Assembly (NCBI GenBank): GCA_030035585.1
Contig: CM057482.1
Coordinates: forward strand, 14,495,001-14,559,000
DNA length: 64,000 bases
Reading direction: 5' to 3'
DNA from: Dugong dugon
Taxonomy: Eukaryota > Chordata > Mammalia > Sirenia > Dugongidae
Shown: positions 26,866-38,749 of the stretch, in pieces
How positions within the stretch are numbered: the first letter of the stretch is position 1
How the letters are laid out: every line of letters begins with the position of its first letter
Translations under genes and position numbers: made by a program
The notes under the pieces: model-generated
The model's database searches: none
What the model saw: only the letters and a program-made list of their open reading frames with translations
Told to the model about the DNA's origin: nothing

Positions 26866-27104
26866 CCATCTAAAATCTCCACTGGGAGCCCCTAATCAGC
26901 AGACGTCTAAGGTTATCGCCTGCGCTGATCTCTTGTCAAGCAGGACAAAAATTAAAAAGTACTTAGAATTTTAGCTACAGGGTGGCCTTATCTAAGTAAT
27001 TGTACAATTTCTCTTAGGTTTTTAAAAAATAGCTGTGGCCCCTTCTTTCCCCCAGGCCCCTTGAGCTGGGAACCTCCACCCGTGACTATTCTAAAATATT
27101 TTTA

Positions 27105-27174
27105 CAGTGTATGCTGCTAACTGAAAGGTAGCCACTCCATGGCAGAAAGAAGTGGCGGCCTGCTTCAGTAAAGA
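27105..27174 (+). mobile_element. AfroSINE (type A), left half of a split copy
   Basis: The tRNA-like head remnant (GCTGCTAACTGAAAGG) and start of the body stop at GTAAAGA (27168-27174), where the RTE element begins. The right half resumes at 30371. Confidence 0.85.
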
Positions 27175-30100
27175 CTGTTGTTGTTAGATGCCCTTGAGTC
27201 GGTTCCAACTCATAGCAACCCCTATGTACAACAGAACGAAACACTGCCTGGTCCTGTGCCATCCTCACAACTGTTATGCTTGAGCCCATTGTTGCATCCA
27301 CTGTGTCAATGCATCTTGTTGAAAGCCTTCCTCTTTATTGCTGACGTTTTACTTTACCAAGCATGATGTCCTTCTCCAGGAACTTGTCCCTCCTGATAAC
27401 ATGTCCAAAGTACATGAGAAGAAGTCTTGCCATCCTTGCTTCTAAGGAGAATTCTGACTGTACTTCTTCCAAGATTTGTTGGTTCTTCTGGCAGTCCATG
27501 GTATATTCAATATTCTTCACCAAACACTATAATTCAAAGGCATCAATTCTTTTTTGATCTTCCTTATTCATTGTCCAGCTTTTGAATAAGTATGTGGCAA
27601 CTGAAAACACCATGGCTTGGGTCAGGCCCACCTTAGTTCTTAAAGTGACATCTTTGCTTTTTAAGACTTTGAAGAAGTCTTTTGCAGCAGATTTGCCTGA
27701 TGCAATATATCATTTGATTTCTTAACTGTTGCTTCCATGGGTGTTGATTGTGGATCCCAGTAAAATGAAATCCTTGACAACTTCAATATTTTCTTCGTTC
27801 ATCATGATGTTGCTTATTGGTCCAGTTGTGTGGATTTTTGTTTTCTTTATGTTGAGATGTAACCCACACTGAAGGCTATAGTCTTGATCTTCAAGTCCTC
27901 TTCACTTTCAGCAAGCAAGGTTGTGTCATCTGCACATCACAGGTTGTTAATGAGTCTTCCTCCAATCTTGATGCTAATTCTTTTTAATATAGTCCAGCTT
28001 CTTGGATTATTTGCTCAGTATACAGATTCAATAAGTATGGTGAAAGGATACAACCCTGACACACACCTTTCCTGACTTTAAACCTGCAGTATCCCCTTGT
28101 TCTTTCTGAATGACTGCCTGCTTCTTGGTCTATGTACAGGTTCCACATGAGAACAATTAAGCATTCTGGAACTCCTATTCTTTGCAGTGTTGTCTGTAAT
28201 TTGTTATGAGCCACACAGTCAAATGCCTTTGCATAGTCAATAAAACTCAGTTAAACATCTTTCTGGTATTCTCTGCTTTCAGCCAGGATCCATCTGACAT
28301 CAGCAATGATATTCCTCATTGCACATCCTCCTCTGAATCTGGCTTGAATTTCTGGCAGTTCCCTGTTAATGTACTGCTGCAACTGTTTTAAAATTATCTT
28401 CAGCAAAATTTCACTTGCAGATGATATTAATGATATTGTTCGATAATTTCCGCATTCTGTTGAATCACCTTTCTTTGGAATGGGCACAAATATGAATCTC
28501 TTCTAGTCAGTTGGCCAGGTAGCTGTCTTCCGATTTTGTTGGCATAGACAAGGGAGCACTTCCAGCACTGCATCCATTTGTTGAAACATTTTGATTGATA
28601 TTCTGTCAATTCCTGGAGGCTTGTTTTTTGCCAATGCCTTCAGTGCAGCTTGGATTTCTTCCTTCAATACCATTGGTTCCTGATCATATGCTACTTCCTG
28701 AAATGGCTGAACGTCGACCAATTCTTTTTGGTACAGTGACTCTGTGTATTCCTTCCATCTTCTTTTGATGCTTCCTGTGTCGTTCAGTGTTTTGCCCATA
28801 GAACCCTTCAAGATTGCAAGCCAAGGCTTAAATTTTCTCTTCGGTTCTTTCAGCTTGGGAAATGTGAAATGTGCTCTTTCCTTTTGGTTTTCTAACTCCA
28901 TTTCATTATAATATTTTACTTTGCCTCCTTGAGCCGCTCTTTGAATTCTTTTCAACTCTTTACTTCATCATTTCTTCCATCTGCTTTAGCTGCTATGCAT
29001 TCAAGAGTAAATTTAAGAATCTCTTCTGACATCCATTTTGATCTTTTCTTTCTTTCCTGTCTTTTTAATGACCTTTTGCTTTCTTCATGTATGATGTCCT
29101 TCATGTCATTCCACATCTCGTCTGATCTTTGGTTATTAATGTTTAATACATTAATCCTATTCTTGTGATGGTCTCTAATTTTCAGGTGGGATATACTCAA
29201 GGTTGTACTTTGGCTCTCGTGGGCTTGTTTTAATTTTCTTCAGCTTTAACATGAACTTGTATATGAGCAATTGATGGTCTGTTCCAAAGTCAGCTCTTGG
29301 CCTTGTTCTGACTGATGAGCTTGAGCTTTTCCATCGACTCCTTCCACAGATGTAGTCAATTTATTCCTGTATATTCCATCTGGTGAGGTCCATGTGTATA
29401 GTCACTGTTTATGTAATTGAAAAAGAAATTTGTAATGAAGTAATTGTTGGTCTTGCAAAATTCTTTCCTGTGATCTCCCTCGTAGTTTCTATCACCAAGG
29501 CCATATTTTCCAACTACTGATCCCTGTTTGTTTCCACCTTTTGCATTCCAATCACCAGTAATTATCAATGCATCTTGACTGCATGTTTGATCAATTTCAG
29601 ATTGTAAAAGTTGTTAAAAATCTTCAATTTTTTCATCTTTGGCATTAGCGGTTGGTTTGTAAATTTGAATAATAGCCATATTAACTGGGCTTCTTTGTAG
29701 GCGTATGGATATTATCCTATTACCAACAGCGTTGTACTTCAAGATAGATTTTGAAATGTTCTTTTTGACAATGAATGTGACACCATTCCTCTTCAATTTG
29801 TCATTCCCAGCATAGTAGACCATATGATTGTCCGATTCAAAATGGCCCAATACCAGTCCATTTCAGCTCACCGATGCCTAGGATATCTATCTTCACGCAT
29901 TCTATTTTATTTTTGACAACTTTTAATTTTCCTCGATTCATATTTTGTGCATTCCATGTTCCAATTATTAATGGATGTTTGCAGCTGTTTCTTCTCATTT
30001 TGAGTCATGGCACATCAGCAAATGAAGGCCCTGAGAGCTTTAATCCATCCATATCATTGAGGTTAACTCTACTTTGAGGAGGCAGCTCTTCTCCAATCAT

Positions 30101-30370
30101 ATTTTGAGTGCCTTCCAACCTGAGGGGCTCATCTTCTAGCACTATATCAGACGATGTTCCACTTCTATTCATAAGGTTTTCACTGGCTAATTTTTTAAGA
30201 AGTAGGTTGCCAAGTCCTTCTTCCTAGTCTGTCTTAGTCTGGAAGCTCTGCTGAAATCTATCCAGCATGAGTGACCCTGCTGGTATTTGAAATACTGGTG
30301 GCATAGCTGCCAACATCACAGCAACACACAAGCCACCACCATACGACAAACTGACAGACTAGTGGTGGCC
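27175..30370 (-). mobile_element. Near full-length RTE/BovB-type LINE (3.2 kb)
   Basis: RTE LINEs encode one protein with an endonuclease and a reverse transcriptase. On the minus strand, the 5' UTR lies at about 30060-30370. The endonuclease is at about 29356-29850, with ITGDWNAK in frame 29356-29568. A linker follows at 28503-29200. The reverse transcriptase is at about 27890-28490, with PIPKKGDSTECGNYR, FKVRKGVCQGCILSPYLL and a CADD catalytic motif. The C-terminal part lies at 27335-27600. The 3' end is at 27175 with a GTT repeat. The coding region is split over several frames with stops, so the copy is dead. It lies between two halves of an AfroSINE, with GTAAAGA on both sides (27168-27174, 30371-30377). 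The length matches a complete BovB-type element. Confidence 0.92.
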
Positions 30371-30458
30371 GTAAAGATTACAGCCTAGAAAACCCTTCGG
30401 GGAAGCTCTACTCTGTCCTATAGGCTCTCTATGAGTTAGAATTAACTCAATGGCAACA
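30371..30458 (+). mobile_element. AfroSINE (type A), right half of the split copy
   Basis: Continues the body broken at 27174: GTAAAGATTACAGCC, then TCTACTCTGTCCTATAGG and ATGAGTTAGAATTAAC. Confidence 0.85.
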
Positions 30459-30479
30459 TGTTGGGACTCGCTTATATAC

Positions 30480-30690
30480 CTCCATGGATAGTGAAATGCA
30501 GTCTCTAAAGTCAGTCCAACATGGGTTGAATTCCTGATCAGCCACCTGGACATGTTGCTTCACCTCTTTGAGCATCAATCTCCTCGCCTGTAGAATGATG
30601 AGAGTGACTTCCACCCAGCAGGGCTGTGTTACGTGTTGAGTAATAAGTGTGCAGTTCTTAGCACAGTGCATGACTCAGAGTAACTGCTTA
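30480..30690 (+). mobile_element. MIR SINE
   Basis: Diverged MIR: TTGAATTCCTGATCAGCCACC, then CACCTCTTTGAGCATCAATCTCCTC, then TTAGCACAGTGCATGAC. Confidence 0.7.
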
Positions 30691-31107
30691 AACGTTACTG
30701 TTAATAACTGATATTATTGCTATCCATGAAGTCTCACTGTCCACATGGTTCATGAGACATGGAGCAGGACCTGCCTCATGGTTTTTATCGCACGGGATTC
30801 CTAGCCCTCTGTGCTGCATGGAAGAGTGAAAGTAGAAAATACTGAGCCAGGTGGCAGCTAGCCAGCATCCTTCCCAATGAAAACCTTGCTCCAGCGGCTT
30901 CCTTGTTGGAATTCTCTGGACCTTGGAGTTGGCTGAGCTGACAACCAGCAAGCCCATGGGCATGGAGGGGCCGTGGGTGTCAGCAGATCTTTAGGAGAGT
31001 TGGGAAGAGGAGGAGCTGGAGAGAGGTGAACTGCAGGCTTCCGGACCCAGACTGCTGTCTGGAAGACAGCCTTTCTGGGATGAGTGTTCTGGAAAACAGG
31101 ACGAAGG

Positions 31108-31157
31108 ATGAGCCCGCTAGGGGACCCAGCCCAGCCAGACCCTGAGGGCTGCAGAAG
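31108..31157 (+). pseudogene. NOX5: NOX5 coding exon 1 (start codon)
   Basis: ATG at 31108 with A at -3. It encodes MSPLGDPAQPDPEGCR plus two bases (phase 2), then the donor AAG|GTGAAT. The human N-terminus has the same pattern around GDPAQ and PEGCR. The exon is intact. The preceding 150 bases are purine-rich with no obvious TATA box. Confidence 0.88.
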
Positions 31158-31264
31158 GTGAATTGCTCATTTATCTGGCTTCCCATGCCAGGGACAAGGG
31201 AAAGGCATGGGATTCTTTGCCTTTGTGGGCGCTACAAAGGATGACTGTGTTGACCTTGGGCAGA

Positions 31265-31385
31265 AGTTGGGAGACCTGTGCTTTGCTTCTGCCTCGTTAC
31301 CAGAAAGCTGTGCAATCTTGGCCAAGTCACCAGCCCTCTCTGGGCCTCAGTTTTTCTCATCTGTAAAATAAGAAATTGACCAAGT
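31265..31385 (+). mobile_element. MIR SINE
   Basis: Core ATCTTGGCCAAGTCACCAGC and CTCAGTTTTTCTCATCTGTAAAATAAG are classic MIR wording. Intron 1 of NOX5. Confidence 0.75.
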
Positions 31386-31402
31386 CTAACAGCAATCCCT
31401 AT

Positions 31403-31580
31403 GGGAGCCCTGGTGGTGCAATGGTTAAGCTCTGGGCTGCTAACCAGAAGTTCAGTGGTTTGCTCCTTGGGAGAAAGATGTAGCAGTCTGCTTTGGTAAA
31501 GATTTACAGCCTTGGAAACTCTGTGTGGCAGTTCTACTTTGTCCTATAGGGTTGCTATGAGTCAGAATCGACTCCATGGC
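31403..31580 (+). mobile_element. AfroSINE (type A)
   Basis: Full head GGGAGCCCTGGTGGTGCAAT and body with GAGAAAGATGTAGCAGTCTG, ending in a T run from 31583. Confidence 0.93.
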
Positions 31581-31584
31581 ATTT

Positions 31585-32281
31585 TTTTTTTTTTTAATAG
31601 GAGTTCCTAGCATTTGCACAGCGCTTTCCACTGAGCTTTCCCAAACAGCATCCCACTCGGTCCTCAGAGCAGCCCTGTGTTTGGAGGCATGCTCTGCACC
31701 GTTTTACAGATGAGGAAACTAAGTCTGGCGGGACAGGTGCAAAGCAAGGCAGGGCCTACTATCTGGGCTTCCTGAGTAAATCCTGACTTCTGGAGAAGTG
31801 CACTGCTCCCTTCCAGCTCTGGCTTCTGAAGACTCCAAGCGCCTTTTCTGAAACCTCTGCCACCTTTTTCTCCCCATGCCCTCACCCACTGCTTCCCACT
31901 GGCTGTCCCAGTTCCTTCTCCACCCTCCTTCCCCAGTTACCTTTCTCATCCCGAAGCCTGCAACCCCATCTGGTTTCTGGGAAGGGAGAGGTGAAAACCA
32001 GCTACCCAGGCCCTCCCTCACTCCCCAGGTCCCCCTTGCTGCAGCCAGTTTTCCACAGCTCTCTGCTTCATGGAATGCCTTCCTGTGAGGTCCTGAGAGG
32101 TGAAGTAAGAGGTGTTGTTTAACCTTCTGGAGAGCGTTCCCCGGAGTGTGGACCGGGACCACCCATGCAGGGCACAGACTGGTTAAATGGGTCCCACCTA
32201 AGTGACTCAGCACGTGCATTTTAACAAGCTCCTCTGGGTCTCACAGGCACAGACCGCAGCTTGAGAACCACTGTTCGTAAA
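31585..32281. other. NOX5 intron 1, no feature recognised
   Basis: Long shadow frames on both strands, but no conserved motif. Short old-repeat wording (CACTCGGTCCTCAGAGCAGC, CAGATGAGGAAACTAAG) occurs near 31650-31730. Confidence 0.4.
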
Positions 32282-32442
32282 GAGGAGCCCTGGTGGAGCG
32301 GTGGTTAAGAGCTCGGCTGCTAACCAAAAGGTTTGCCATTTGAATCCACCAGCTGCTGCTTGGAAACCTTACGGGGCAGTTCTGCTCTATCCTAGAAGGT
32401 CGCAATGAGTCGGAATTAACTTACGGCAACAGGTTTTGGGTT
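32282..32442 (+). mobile_element. AfroSINE (type A)
   Basis: GAGGAGCCCTGGTGGAGCGG head and GCAATGAGTCGGAATTAAC tail. Short form without the internal insert. Confidence 0.93.
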
Positions 32443-32770
32443 TGGCTCTTAAAGAGACTGGACCTTTAGGTCGTGGAGGGCAGCCCCAACATTGCTGCAG
32501 GGTGGCTGGGACTAAGTGTGGGGTGTGGGAGCCTGGAAAGGTAGTGATGGGAAGGCCACTTCAGCTCTGGGGCACCAGGAGCACCCACTCCCTGCTTGCA
32601 TCTGCCGGGAATTGAGCTAGTGAGCCTGGGGCAGTAGTTCTCTGGGGCCACTGTAGGATCCCTGGGAAATCCAGGACAATGCTATTTATAAAGAGGCTCC
32701 CTGGCTGGCGTTGTTGAGACCCACTGGGGATGAGAGGTCTCGATTTGAGGTTCCCTGCTACCCCTGCAAA
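32443..32770. other. NOX5 intron 1, no feature recognised
   Basis: Unique-looking sequence between two AfroSINEs. Confidence 0.4.
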
Positions 32771-32975
32771 AGAGCCCTGGTGGGGCAGTGGTTAAGCCCT
32801 CGGCTGCTAACCAAAAGGTTGGTGATTTGAACCCACCAGCTGCTCTACAGGAGAAAGATGTGGCAGTCTACTTCCAGAAAGGTGACAGCCTTGGAAACCC
32901 TATGGGGCCGTTCTGCTTTGTCCTGTAGGGTTGTTATGGTCAGAATCAACTCAACGGCAACAAGTTTTGTTTTGG
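32771..32975 (+). mobile_element. AfroSINE (type A)
   Basis: Full-length form with the GAGAAAGATGTGGCAGTC insert. The tail ends CAACAAGTTTTGTTTTGG. Confidence 0.93.
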
Positions 32976-33741
32976 TTTTCTACCTTTGCCAGCTCTGCAA
33001 CCTAGGCACGTCACTGATGGCTTCTGTCATAATACCACAGGGATAACAGTCACAATGCCTCCCTCACTGCGCTGCCCCAGAGGAGAGGAATAAAGGGACT
33101 GGTGAACCAGAGGGCCTGAGGCCCCTACCTCAGAGGTATGGATGGGGACCTGTATTGGTGGGAGGCTGGACTTGGGGATCCCACAGATCCGACAATTCCA
33201 GCTGCGCTCAGTCTGAGCCAGACATGGAGCCCAGCTCCCCACCTCCTGCTCATAACTTTCCAGGGTGAGGTAGGCCCTGTGGCTTTGGGCTGGCCTCTGA
33301 CCAGGGCTGCCTGCAGCACCCTGCTCCCTGCCCGCAGCTCCTGTGGCTCACCAGGACCACACATTTTTAGGCGAGGAGGGGTAAGGACCTGGCCAGGGAG
33401 ACCCCACTGTGTGCCAGGTGTCACAGAGAGCCAGAGGAGCTACTTCAGGCTCCCTGGCAGGACATCTCCTCTCTCTGTGTCCCCTCTAGGAAATGTGACC
33501 AATCCCTGACTTGCTGAAGTGGAAGGTGAAGTGAGTTAACAGGCATGAAAAAGAAGCTAGAAAGATTACTGAGCACCTGCTAAGTGCTAGACAGAGGCTG
33601 TATGCACTGTCACAAGGGCCCTGCAAGGCAAACTGTTACTAATTCCTTTTAATAAATGAGGAAACTAAAGAGTAAGTAAGCACACATACACTAAAGAATG
33701 TGCGTTTGTGTGTGTGTGTGTGTGTGTGCGTGTGCGCGTGT
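32976..33741. other. NOX5 intron 1 with TG microsatellite
   Basis: An old-repeat segment (CTGAGCACCTGCTAAGTGC) lies at about 33570-33670. A (TG)n tract follows at 33706-33741, directly before an AfroSINE. Confidence 0.5.
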
Positions 33742-33924
33742 AGGAGCCCTGGTAGTGCAGTGGTTAATGCACTAGACTGCTAAGTGAAAGGTCGGTGGTT
33801 CAAACCGACCAGCGGCTTCACTGGAGAAGAATGTGGCAGTCTGCTTCCGTAAAGATTTACAGCCTTGGAAACCCTTTGGGGTCACTACGAGTCAGAATCG
33901 ACTTCACAGCAGTGGGCTTGGCTT
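33742..33924 (+). mobile_element. AfroSINE (type A)
   Basis: AGGAGCCCTGGTAGTGCAG head. The body is shortened, since the GGCAGTTCTACTCTGTCC segment is deleted between TTTGGGG and TCACTACG. Confidence 0.9.
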
Positions 33925-33949
33925 TTGTGTGGTACACATATAATAAGTG

Positions 33950-34430
33950 ACATGGGATGGGCTTCTTAATCATTTTTTTAAACAAAGACTATTCATATCA
34001 TAAATATTACTCTGCAAATTGCGTTTTTCACTGAAGAATATAATAGACATCTTTCCAGGTCGGGCCATATGGAACTAGCTCTTTGTGATGGCAAAGAGTG
34101 GGTGTTCTCAACCACTCTTCTCTCAGTGGATGTTCAGATGTCCAAATTGTTGCTGTTTCAAACAGTGCTGTAGTAAACGCAGTTAGATGATGGATAGGTG
34201 CCCTTAGGTAATCATGCTTTTATTTCTGCAGGATAGATTCCTAGAAACGGAATCGCCTAAAAAGTTACCCAATTCACGTTCTCACCAGCACTATATGTAT
34301 TGAATGTTAACAAATTTTTGAATTTTTGTTAATCTGATGCCTCTCCCCCTACCTCCCTAAAAAGGTATAATTGTTATAATTTGCATTTCTCTGAGTACAA
34401 GAAGTGAGCTGAACATTTTTTCAAATGTTT
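33950..34430 (-). mobile_element. Old L1-type 3' UTR fragment
   Basis: TTTCCAGGTCGGGCCATATGG, GTTCTCACCAGCACTATATG and ATAATTTGCATTTCTCTGAG are the minus-strand wording of old L1 3' UTRs. Confidence 0.55.
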
Positions 34431-34436
34431 ATCAGC

Positions 34437-35014
34437 CGTCTTAGTCTGAGTTCTCTAGAGAAGCAAAACCAGTGAAGCAGTTTTGAAGGATATCTTCTAT
34501 ATGGAGAGAGAGAGAGAGGTTTATCTCAAGGAAATGGCACATGCCATTTATTGGAGAGGCTGGCAAGGCCCATGTCAGTGTGTCAGGCTTTAGGCTGGTG
34601 GCTTCTCCTGGCTCACGTAGTTGTAGGTGCTGACAAACCCAAGATCAGCAGATCAGATGGCAGGCTGTTGGCTCACAGACTGTGGAGGGTGATGAATTCC
34701 AAGACTGGCAGGCAATATGGCAGGCTGCTGGCTCAAGTCCCAAGAACTGGAGGTCAGTCAGATGATGACAAGCTGGATCCAGGATCCAGAGAGAGCAAAA
34801 GCCAGCGAACTTTGTGAGAACGTTCATATATATTGAATGCAGGCCACACCCTTGAGAAAACTCCCCTTCCAAGTGATTGGCTGAGCACATCAGATCACAT
34901 CATGGAGGTGATTACATGATATCAGAAAATGGAGGATAACTACATCATTACAGAACTGCCAAACCACTGAGAATCATGGTCTAGTCAAGTTAACATACAA
35001 CCTTAACCATCACA
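34437..35014 (+). mobile_element. LTR-like element, second family
   Basis: Starts CGTCTTAGTCTGAGTTC and ends AACCTTAACCATCACA, with near-matching 5-bp flanks TCAGC and TTAGC. It shares the TCTTAGTC start with the MaLR-like copies but has a different body (CTCTAGAGAAGCAAAACCAG). It carries no internal genes. Confidence 0.55.
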
Positions 35015-35250
35015 ATTAGCCAATATCATTTCTCTTCTATGAATTGCCCTTCCATATCTTCTGCTACTTTTCTATTGTTAGTTTTTGTTGGTTTGCTTTT
35101 TTTTATAATTAAACTGTGGGGCTTCTATGTTAAAAGAGATAATAGTTCAACACTAATGGAGTCTGGAACTTATCAGTACCCAAAAGGCTGTTGTTACTGC
35201 CATTTTAGTCGTTATTATTTTATAACAGATAAAAACATTCTGTCATGTGT

Positions 35251-35464
35251 GGCTGTTGTTGGGTGCTATCAAGTCGATTTTGATCCATGTGACAGAGTAG
35301 AACTGCTTCAAGGGTTTTTTAGGCTGTATCAACTCAACGGCAACAGGTAATCTTTCTGGGAGCAGATCACCAGGTCTTCCTCCCGCAAAGCCGCTGTGCG
35401 GGTTCGAACTGCCATCCTTTTGGTTATCAGCCCAGTGTAGTAACTTTTGCACCAGCAGGGCCCC
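35251..35464 (-). mobile_element. AfroSINE, diverged, with 13-bp target duplication
   Basis: Flanks TTCTGTCATGTGT (35238-35250) and TTCTGTCTTGTGT (35465-35477) differ at one base. An RTE 3' end begins immediately after the right flank. Confidence 0.88.
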
Positions 35465-35477
35465 TTCTGTCTTGTGT

Positions 35478-37008
35478 GTTGTTGTTAGGTGCCATCAAGT
35501 CAGTTGCGACTCATAGTGACCCTATGTACAACAGAAGGAAACATCGCCTGGTCCTGTGCCATCCTCACAATCATTATGGTTGAACCCATTGTTGCAGCCA
35601 CTGTGTCAATCCATCTTGTTGAGGGTCTTCCTCTTTTTCGATGACCTGCTACTTTACCAAGCATTATGTGTCCTTCTCCAGGGACTGATCCCTCCTCATA
35701 ACATGTACAAATTATGTGAGATGTAGTCTCACCATCGTTGCTTCTAAGGAGCATTCTAGTTGTACTTCTTCCAAGTCAGATTTGTTTGGTCTTTTGGCAG
35801 TCCATGGTATATTCAATATTCTTCGCCAACACCACAATTCAAAGGCGTCAATTCTTCTTCAGTCTTCCTTATTCATTGTCCAGCTTTTGCATGCATATGA
35901 GGCAACTGAAAACACCATGGCTTGGGTCAGGTGCACCTTATCTTCAAGGTGACACCTTTGCTTTTCAACACTTTAAAGAGTTCTTTTGCAGCAGATTTGC
36001 CTGATGCAATGCATCGGTTGATTTCTTGACTGCTGCTTCAATGGGTGTTGACTGTGGATCCTAGTAAAATTAAATCCTTGAAATCTTCAATCTTTTCTCC
36101 GTTTATCATGACGTTGCTTACTGGTCTAGTTGTGAGGATTTTTGTTTTCTTTATGCTGAGGTGCAATCCATACTGAAGGCTATAGTGTTTGATCTTCATC
36201 AGTAAGTGCTTCAAGTCTTCTTCACTTTCAGCAAGCAAGGTTGTGTCACCTGCACATTGCAGGTTGTTAATGAGTCTTCCTCCAGTCCTGATGCCCTGTT
36301 CTCCATATAGTTCAGCTTCTTGGATTATTTGCTCAGTATACAGATTCAGTAAGTATGGTGAAAGGATACAACCCTGACACACACCTTTCCTGACTTTAAA
36401 CCACGCAGTATCTCCTTGTTGTATTCGAACGACCTCTTCTTGGTCTATGTACAGGTTCCACATGAAACAATTAAGTGTCCTGGAATTCCCATTCTTCCTA
36501 ACGTTATCCACAATTTTTTATGATCCACACAGTCGAATGCCTTTGCATAGTCAACAAAACACAGGTAAACATCTTTCTGGTATTCTCTGCTTTCAGCCAG
36601 GATCCATCTACATAAGCAATGATATCCCTGGTTCCACATCCTCTTCTAATCCGGCTTGAATTTCTGGCAGTTCCCTGTTGATGTACTAGTGCAGCTGCTT
36701 TTGAATGATCTTCAGCAAAATTTTACTTGTATGTGATATTAATGATATTGTTTGATAATTTCTGTATTCGATTTGATCACCTTTCTTGGGAATAGGTATA
36801 AATATGGATCTCTTCCAGTAGGTTGGCCAGGTAGCTGTCTTCCAAATTTCTTGGCATAGACAAGTGAGCGCTTCCAGCACTGGATCTGTTTGTTGAAACA
36901 TCTCAATTGATATTTTGTCAATCCTGGAGACTTGTTTTTTGCCAATGCCTTCAGTGCAGCTTGGACTTCTTCTTTCAATACCATAGGTTCTTAATCATAT
37001 GTTACCTC
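35478..37008 (-). mobile_element. RTE/BovB LINE, 5'-truncated
   Basis: On the minus strand, the reverse transcriptase part includes FKVRKGVCQGCILSPYLL and a CAGD version of the catalytic CADD/YADD (frame 36038-36511). The frame at 36739-36984 holds the ALKALAKNKSPG segment. Stops split the frames. The 5' end is cut at about 37008 next to an L1-like 3' end. It lies in NOX5 intron 1. Confidence 0.9.
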
Positions 37009-37140
37009 TACATGTATAATTCAGTGACATTGATTACATTCTTCAAGTTGTACAACCATTCTCATTTTCCTTTTCCAATTCGTTCTTCCCCCATTAACAT
37101 AAACTCACTGCCCCCTAAGCTTCCTATCTAACTTTCTGAG
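37009..37140 (-). mobile_element. L1-like 3' end, truncated
   Basis: The minus strand reads GGGGGCAGTGAGTTTATG, then ACTTGAAGAATGTAATCAATG and ATTATACATGTA. It is the same repeat as 60365-60548 in opposite orientation. Confidence 0.65.
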
Positions 37141-37389
37141 TTGCTAGATGCTGTTGTCTATTTGATCCCATAAAATAGTTTTCTTTAAAGAGCACAATGC
37201 TTAAGGTAGACACTCTTCACTAATTAGGCTAAACTATTGTTTGGTTTAAAGAAGGATTCAGGGGATATTTTTAGCTTAAGGTTTAAAGATTATCTGAGGG
37301 TCATAGTTTCAGGAGTTCATCCAGCCTCTGTGGCTCCAGATAGTCCAGATTCCATTAAATTTTGAAATTCTGTTCTACATTTCCCTACT

Positions 37390-37426
37390 TTTGATCAAGG
37401 ATTCTCCTGTAGAATCCTTGATCAAA
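37390..37426. repeat. Perfect 16-bp inverted repeat, 5-base loop
   Basis: Left arm TTTGATCAAGGATTCT (37390-37405), loop CCTGT, right arm AGAATCCTTGATCAAA (37411-37426). The arms are fully complementary. It is not part of a repeat recognised here. Confidence 0.9.
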
Positions 37427-37596
37427 GCATTTAGTAATGATAGCTGTGCACCATCCAGTTCTTCTAGTCTCATGGCAAAGGAGACAGCTGTTCATGGAGG
37501 CAAAATTAGCCACAAATTCTATTTCCTCTTCCTATCCCTGACCCGGAGAGAAAAAAATTAAACCCTTGGAATTTCCTGAATAATTATGGTGGCTTT

Positions 37597-38215
37597 GTTA
37601 TCTGTAACCCTCCATACCATACTTGAGTGTTAGATGTCTCAGATAGCGGCTGACCAGGCCAGAAAGACCACCTCATGATATCAACTGACCTCAGGGGAGG
37701 TGGCCTGATTCAGTCAACCATGACTATGTTAAAAGACCCCAGTAGAGGCTCTGGACATGGAAGTTCCATGAGCTTCCTGGTTGACTAAAAACATCTGTCC
37801 TTGGGAGGGTGACGTGCCGTTTTCTGGGCTATAGAAGTTCAGTGTGGGGAACCCTCCCAGATCTCACCCAATTCATCTCTTCTTTACATTGAATCTAATT
37901 TGTATCCTTTATAATAAAGCATCATTCTGTGAGTTCTATGAGTCGAGTCGTTCTAGTGAATTACTGAACTTGAGGGAGTAGTGGGAACCAGCAGACCAAT
38001 GAGGGAGCTGGGAACCCCTGAACTTGTGATTGGTATCCTTGAGGGGGTAGAGGAAACCCACTTGTAGCCAGCAAGTCAGATGTGAGGGGACCCATGGGGA
38101 CTCCTAAGCTTGCAGCCAATGACTGAAGTCTTGGCCCTACTTGGCAGCATGGAGGACTGTGTCTTTTAACTTGTGAGCTCTGAACCAGCTCTAGGTGGTT
38201 AAGGTTAGAGGAAGA
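37597..38215 (+). mobile_element. Possible class I-type retroviral LTR
   Basis: AATAAA lies at 37913-37918. It is followed by GTGAGTTCTATGAGTCGAGTCGTTCTAG and repeated GTGGGAACC-type wording, and preceded by TGGGCTATAGAAGTTCAG like a TATA region. This is typical R-U5 wording of mammalian ERV LTRs. The ends are not defined and no viral genes are present. Confidence 0.5.
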
Positions 38216-38749
38216 AGTGCTGCATGGGCAACTGGTTTCAAGACAGAAGTGGCAGAAAAGTGTAAAGTGGAGAGTTTTGCTTTCTGTTGATTTTTATGCT
38301 TACAGGAATCATGGAAAAAACCCACTGGCCTTGTATCTGAGCTCTGTCTGAATACATTTAGCTCAGTTACATAAATGCTCTGAGCCTATTTCTTCATCTG
38401 CAACATGGCATGGCCTACCAGGTTGTCACAGAGATCAAACGAAGTAGTGGGTGGAAAGTTTTTGGAAAATAGTGAAGAGCTGTGTAAATGTGGGTGGAAA
38501 AGTCGTAGTTACCATTGTCATCAAATGGCCCTGTCATCTCAGAATCTAAAGAGACATAGCCTGGGCCAGCCAAGAGTAGATGGAAGGAAGAGACCAGGCC
38601 TTAGAGAGTGAGAAGGAGCAGTGCGGGGAGGCTCTGATCCCATTGCATGGCAGCAGCTGAGTCAGAGGAAGGCAGAGGTCCTGGGACCACCGGGGACCAT
38701 CCTCACATGCCTTCTTCAAGCCCATGAACCTGCCTCCTTTGTTCCCCAG
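38216..38749. other. End of NOX5 intron 1
   Basis: Unique-looking sequence ending in CCTCCTTTGTTCCCCAG, the acceptor of exon 2. Confidence 0.5.

Noticed and set aside
28503-28955. 150-codon minus-strand gene candidate
   Set aside because: It is the linker and reverse-transcriptase part of the RTE element at 27175-30370, not a host gene.
31719-32219. 166-codon minus-strand open frame in NOX5 intron 1
   Set aside because: GC-rich intronic sequence with no recognisable motif. It is antisense to the intron and has no conserved start context.
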